Shown in pieces: positions 59,425-64,000 of a DNA stretch of 64,000 nucleotides. This stretch comes from Apricaphanius iberus (Eukaryota > Chordata > Actinopteri > Cyprinodontiformes > Aphaniidae). The notes under the pieces were generated by a model. That model worked only from the letters and a program-made list of their open reading frames with translations, did no database searches and was not told the origin of the DNA. The stretch is from positions 434,001 through 498,000 of the forward strand of contig JAPXFQ010000364.1 in NCBI GenBank assembly GCA_028564705.1. The letters are read 5' to 3'. The position numbers and the translations under genes are program-made. How positions within the stretch are numbered: position 1 is the stretch's first letter; each line of letters begins with the position of its first letter.

Positions 59425-60250
59425 TACCGTGCCTATAAAGTATACTTACACTTTGATTGTTGAATTTTTTTAAATAGTCATGATAAACAAAATGTTGCTT
59501 TTTTGACAAAAATTTTTATAATGAAAATTTACAGTTGGTAAAAACTAAATAATACAAATGTGGAAAAAAATACTTAACCTAAAAAAGGTAACTGTATTAG
59601 TATTTACCCTCTTCAAGTCAGTATTTAGTAGATACATTTGGCACAGCAGGGAGTCTGAGTAGATAGGTCTCAATCAGGCTTCTAATCTGGACGCTGCAGT
59701 TTTACTCCATTCTTCCTTGCAAAGATGTTCAAGGTCTATCAGACTGTGTTGAGATCGGCTGAACAGCTCCTTTATTTTATCTTCAATTTTTAAAAACCCT
59801 TCAAGGCCTGTTGCCAAGAAACATCCACACTGCATGGTGCTGCCACCACAATGTTTCCTATTGGCAGTTTTTAATGTAACAAACATAATCTCTTGTCTGA
59901 TAGCCAAAAAGCTCAATTTTTGTCTCATCAGAACAAATCACTTTGTTCACCCTGGCCATAGATTCTCCCAAATGCCTTTTGGCAAACTCTAATCGAGCAA
60001 TGATTTGAATTTTGTTCACATTCTTACTCTCCCATAAAGCTTTGACTAGTGAAGAATCTGGGGAAAAGTTGTTGTATGCAGAATCTCTCCCATCTCAGCT
60101 GCTGAAATTTACAACTCCTTCAGCGTAAACTCTGACTCGTCTCAATTTTGCATGGTCTTTGAGTTTGGGAGGATGGCCTGATCTAGGTAGATTTACACAT
60201 GTGCCATATTCCTTCTGTTTCTTGATGATGGACATACCTGTGCCCGTATC
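59425..60250 (-). pseudogene. Tc1-like transposon relic
   Basis: Minus-strand remnant of a Tc1 transposase: the SDETKIELFG-type box is visible near 59900-59940 (TCTGATGAGACAAAAATTGA on the minus strand), with LAKRHLGES upstream. The plus-strand text GTCAGTATTTAGTAGATACA and TAGATTTACACATGTGCCAT are familiar parts of a common fish Tc1 family. Start GTGCCTATAAAGTATACTTA resembles its terminal repeat. Many frameshifts and a deletion in the middle. Confidence 0.75.
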
Positions 60251-60779
60251 CCTAAAGATTCTGAGAATCTAAAATTAATATTCTAATATTAGAATCTAAA
60301 ATATGTGAAAACTTAAGCTCATTACACCCTGTTCAAATAATGATGCATGTCTTATTTGCTCATATTAATATCCTAGCTGGCATATTTTGTACTTTCACTC
60401 CCATATGGACCCCATTGAAAACAAGATGGCCTATCTCAAGGGGGTGTCCTTAATGAAGTAGAAATTGCAACATTACGACTCAGTGTGGTCTTAACGAGGG
60501 TAACATGGCTCAGCTTTTATCAATGTCTGTGATTGCTGGCTGGTCTATTTATGAAGGCTTGTTAACAAATATCCTACAAACAGGGGAACTCCTAAGCCCC
60601 TAAAAGTCCTGTTCCCTGCTCTTAGCAGATCTCGCCTTAGGAGCCCTTTTAAGCGCTAGGAATCTTGAGGAATAGCTTTAATATTAACTGGGATTTTCGT
60701 GTCACTTTTTGGGGAAATTCTAAGAAAACGTCATGACTCTGGGAATTTTCTTAGAATTTTGCACAAAAATTCTTTAGGG

Positions 60780-61250
60780 ATACGGGCCCTGAACTCCAAG
60801 GAATTTTCACTGCCTTATATATTTGTTTCAATTGTTCACCTGCTTGTGTTAGGTCAAATATCTCAAATGTGATTGCTGTAGATGCTATTATCATGAGATT
60901 TTGGGCTTTTGCCTCAGACAGATGACTTGTCATGGTGGTTTTGAGGACGTTCTGGGAGCTGAATCTGTGCTCTGCAGTCACACTAAAGACTAGAATGACA
61001 GGTGCCATTGTAGCCAAAGTTTTGAAAGTGATTTCCCGAACTTGTAAGACCTTGCTAGTGTAAATCCCACAGTATGCTCCTTCACATCGGTAAAGGAGTA
61101 GCGGTCTGTGACCTGTAGTCCCAATGTGCTTCTGAAACACCCATATATCTTCAAATCTCTGTCAGCTCCCACATAGCAAGATACATTGAGTCTGGTGTCC
61201 AGTTGCTCAGATGTTTTTATAGGAAGCTTTTTTTTTGACAATTCAGTAAC
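60780..61250 (-). pseudogene. hAT transposase C-terminal (dimerisation) relic
   Basis: Minus-strand frames (60751-61140, 60990-61241). The segment VFSVTAEHRFSSQNVLKTTM with SHLSEAKAQNLMIIAS matches the layout of the hAT C-terminal dimerisation region (xxSxAxxERxFSxxNxIKTxxRxxLxxxxLxxLM). Two overlapping frames show a frameshift. A further 86-codon frame upstream (61407-61667) may belong to the same gene but is not recognised. Confidence 0.5.
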
Positions 61251-61667
61251 CTGAGCTGTGCTTAAGGTTGAAAATGTCTCTTATAATATGTCCAAATGAG
61301 AGATGGTTTCCAGTTTTTCCATTACTGTTTTTATAAGCTGGTCAAAGACAGAAAACATTCAGTTAACCAAACCTTGCCAGGAATACTGATTAATCAGTGA
61401 AGGACCTTACAGACACTTGTGGTGCCTTATTTTGTTGATCATGACTGATTTGTAAAAGCTATTAGAAGGGCAAAAGTTCCAAGGGAGTGTGTACTTTTTA
61501 TCGGCACTGTAAAAACTGGCATCATCCACAATGTCAAGTGATGGCGTGCCTTCTGCCAGGAATTGAGATCTGGCAGCTATAGTTAATAATGGTGACACAT
61601 CTGCACACATCAGTGGGCTACCAAATACTGAAGATAGTATGTAAGCTACTTTTGAGAAAAAAAACAT

Positions 61668-62014
61668 GGCTCTATAGCATATTCAGCATTAGATTGCATT
61701 TTAGATTATGCATGCTTTAGAATTTCTAATCTAGGTGGCTAAATAAAAGGAAAAAATTAATAGAATTATATAATCAAGGATCAAGAATTAGTTTAAAATG
61801 AGTTTTAATGCAGAAAGTACCACTACAGATTCATGTCTGTTTTTTAATGTACAGCTAATATAAAAAAAGATTTGGTCATTTTGTTTCTTCTCTGACCAAC
61901 AGAGAAATATTTTTATTCTAATTTAGTTATTGATTTTAGGTACAACAGATAATACAATTCTTTAAATCTACTTCACAATCTTACAATCTGCATTATTATT
62001 ATTATTGTACACGG
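61668..62014. other. Spacer, no feature seen
   Basis: AT-rich. Confidence 0.5.
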
Positions 62015-62460
62015 TTTTCAATCAATCAATCAATCAAACTTTATTTATAAAGCGCTTTTCAAACAAACAAAGTTACTCAAAGTGCTTTACAGATTTAAAA
62101 TAACCCCACAACCCCCCCTTCAAAAATAAAATCATCAATGCAAATACAACCCCCTCCCAACCCAACCCATCAGCCATAGTCACACACACACACACACTTA
62201 GAAGCTACAAAAAGCGGGCTGAGTACAGATGAGCCAGGAAATGCCATCATGAGAGCCATCTGCATCAGCAGCAGCAGATCAACAGCAGCAGCCAAGGCTC
62301 CGACCCAGGGCGCCCAGAGGAGGGAGGGCTGGTACCCCCATCTCCACCCAAGCGCTACCTGGGGGGCACCCAGGCAGCCACAGCCGACCACCGCCCCCGA
62401 TGCAGGGGGCCCCCAAGAGAGGAAACACTGGCAAGAAAGATTAAAATACGTTAAAATATA
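62015..62460 (-). repeat. LINE/SINE-type repeat end, minus orientation
   Basis: Plus-strand CAATCAATCAATCAATCAAA then CTTTATTTATAAAGCGCTTT is the reversed tail of a common fish retroposon. A (CA)n run lies at 62181-62198, and a GC-rich block at 62280-62410 belongs to its body. The 136-codon minus frame is not a gene. Confidence 0.6.
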
Positions 62461-64000
62461 AAGTTTATAAAATATAAAGTATATAAAGTATAAAGCAATA
62501 AGTGTAAAACAAATAATAAAAATGCAAAGCAGATTAATAAATAAACAGTTAAAAGCAAAACTAAAAAATAAATCAGGCAAAACATGCTGAGCGGTTAAAA
62601 ATATATTAATAAATAATAATTAGTTAAAGGCTAAGTTAAAAAGGTGAGTCTTCAGCCTGCTCTTTTAATTAAAATGTCTTTGTTTTGTGTGCGAATGAAT
62701 TGTTTTGGAAAAAATAAAAGTCTAGATAGTGCATTACAGTGATGTCCAACTGAAAATAAACTTACTTTAGTGATTATGTCTAAAAACGCTTAATTTGCAG
62801 AATTAAAACATACTCAAGTAAAGATAAAAATATATACATGTCACTTAATTAAAACAATTTTAATATGAATAGTAAAAAGGACTTTTCAGGTCATCTTCAA
62901 TTAGGCAATATTTTACAAACTAAAGGGAAAAAGGATCAAAATTCAAGTTCAATATTAAAACAAATACTTGGGCTTATAATTTGTGTCTCTGTCTTAAATA
63001 TTTTACCTGAATTGTTGTGGCTACAATTTTTGTTACTCATGTGCCTCCAATAAATCAAATCGTATTGTAACCCTAACCCTGGGACTCTGAGGTCACAATG
63101 GTGACCAAAAAAACCCAACAAAAAAATAACTTAATCACACTGCTGTTGAACGAAGCAGTGCTTAATATCTGTAATACATTAATTTGGTACTTAAATTGTA
63201 CTAATGCAATCGCTGAAAATAAATGGACTATTGCTTATAATAGTATATAATTCATGCATTCTTATGTGTTGACTGCATTTAAAATAATTTTGAGATTTAG
63301 ATTCATGATGATAACTATGACAAGTTTAATGAAACATATGCCTAGTTGACTAAATAGTTGTAACAGAGGAAAAGTCATTGATGTGTAGGCGTATCTGGTT
63401 TAAAGTTCTAAACAAACTACAATCACACAGGCCAACAATAATAGCTAAAAATATGCTAAGAAGTGGAAGTTAGTCTCTAAGTGTGTGTGGGGAGCTTTTC
63501 ATGAATGTGTGCTTCTGTGACTAGCTAGCTGGGGGGCATGAAGCTGGGAGTGGGGCATTGTTAAAAACCATCTGCTTTCCTGCAGAGTCAGAAGGCCGTC
63601 TGGACACAGTCTCTTAACACGGGTTGTTTTTCTACATGCCTTCAGGCAACTTAATGAATTTGAATACCCAAACTAGAAACTTGTGGTGGTCCATAACAAC
63701 TCTGAGTTAGTTAATATATTTTCAAACAAAACTCCAAATGCAAACTTAGCTGGAAGGTCAGAAAAAAAAAATTACAAAGTGTAACAGACAGAACAGAGAC
63801 TTGATATTTCAGTTGAACTAATTTCCAAAGTTCCTAAATGTTTCATGCTCATTTTTGAATGCAGCACCAAAGCTACACAGCTTAGAAAAGCTAAATATGT
63901 GGGTAAAAATAAGTAAAAAAGTGAAAAGTACAGTAAGAAAAAACAACCCAACATACAATAATAATGAATTACTTATCCTAAACAGCTCTCTTACATGCCC
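62461..64000. other. AT-rich spacer to window end
   Basis: No gene or element recognised. Confidence 0.5.

Noticed and set aside
62170..62580. Hydrophobic minus-strand 136-codon frame that looks like a membrane protein
   Set aside because: It spans AT-rich DNA and a common retroposon tail with a (CA)n run; hydrophobicity comes from T-rich codons.
63068..63080. AACCCTAACCCT, telomere-like
   Set aside because: Only two units; chance occurrence.

Overview
This window looks like repeat-rich, non-coding teleost (ray-finned fish) chromosome. The clearest signs are a Rex3 (RTE-clade) LINE that carries both published fish Rex3 primer sites, Nimb/I-, L1- and L2/CR1-type LINEs, Tc1/mariner, hAT, Harbinger-like and THAP-encoding DNA transposons, a tRNA-derived SINE and many microsatellites. 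I find no bacterial gene architecture, no operon and no complete host protein-coding gene. The species cannot be determined from this sequence.

Layout. 1-2756: minus-strand Rex3 LINE, frame open throughout, running off the left edge. 2757-3440: end of a plus-strand L1 joined to a GC-rich tail. 3562-7717: decayed minus-strand endogenous retrovirus relic (pol only, with a 142-bp direct repeat on both sides). 7747-9270: AT-rich DNA with an exon-like block and a short duplication. 9290-10830: second copy of the GC-rich L1 tail. 10835-15260: mostly featureless. 15940-16279 and 19426-19680: two halves of a CCAAT/CpG-rich promoter-like segment split by a 3.1-kb Nimb-type LINE with target-site duplications (TSDs); the candidate first coding exon of a host gene follows at 19596. 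19960-22035: L2-like, mariner-like and unclassified repeats. 22040-28202: nested complex in which an L2/CR1-like LINE tail is interrupted by a nearly 5-kb L1 with the GC-rich tail, followed by a Tc1-type MITE and a (CTAT)n array. 28400-35000: Harbinger-like, hAT, THAP, pogo and Tc1 relics. 37454-37926: probable solo LTR. 38645-40000: LINE tail with a nested MITE, then a SINE. 40000-64000: mainly AT-rich spacer with a Tc1 relic (45.2 kb), a hAT element with perfect 8-bp TSDs (46.4 kb), a SINE with perfect 12-bp TSDs (49.7 kb), a Tc1 relic (59.5 kb), a hAT transposase relic (60.8 kb) and a LINE/SINE tail (62.0 kb).

The coding sequences are independent mobile elements and do not act together. 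The most useful observations are the insertion into promoter-like DNA at 16.3-19.4 kb, three copies of one GC-rich L1 tail with a retained hairpin, an open Rex3 reading frame, and several insertions dated relative to each other by nesting. I saw no convincing undescribed biological system.
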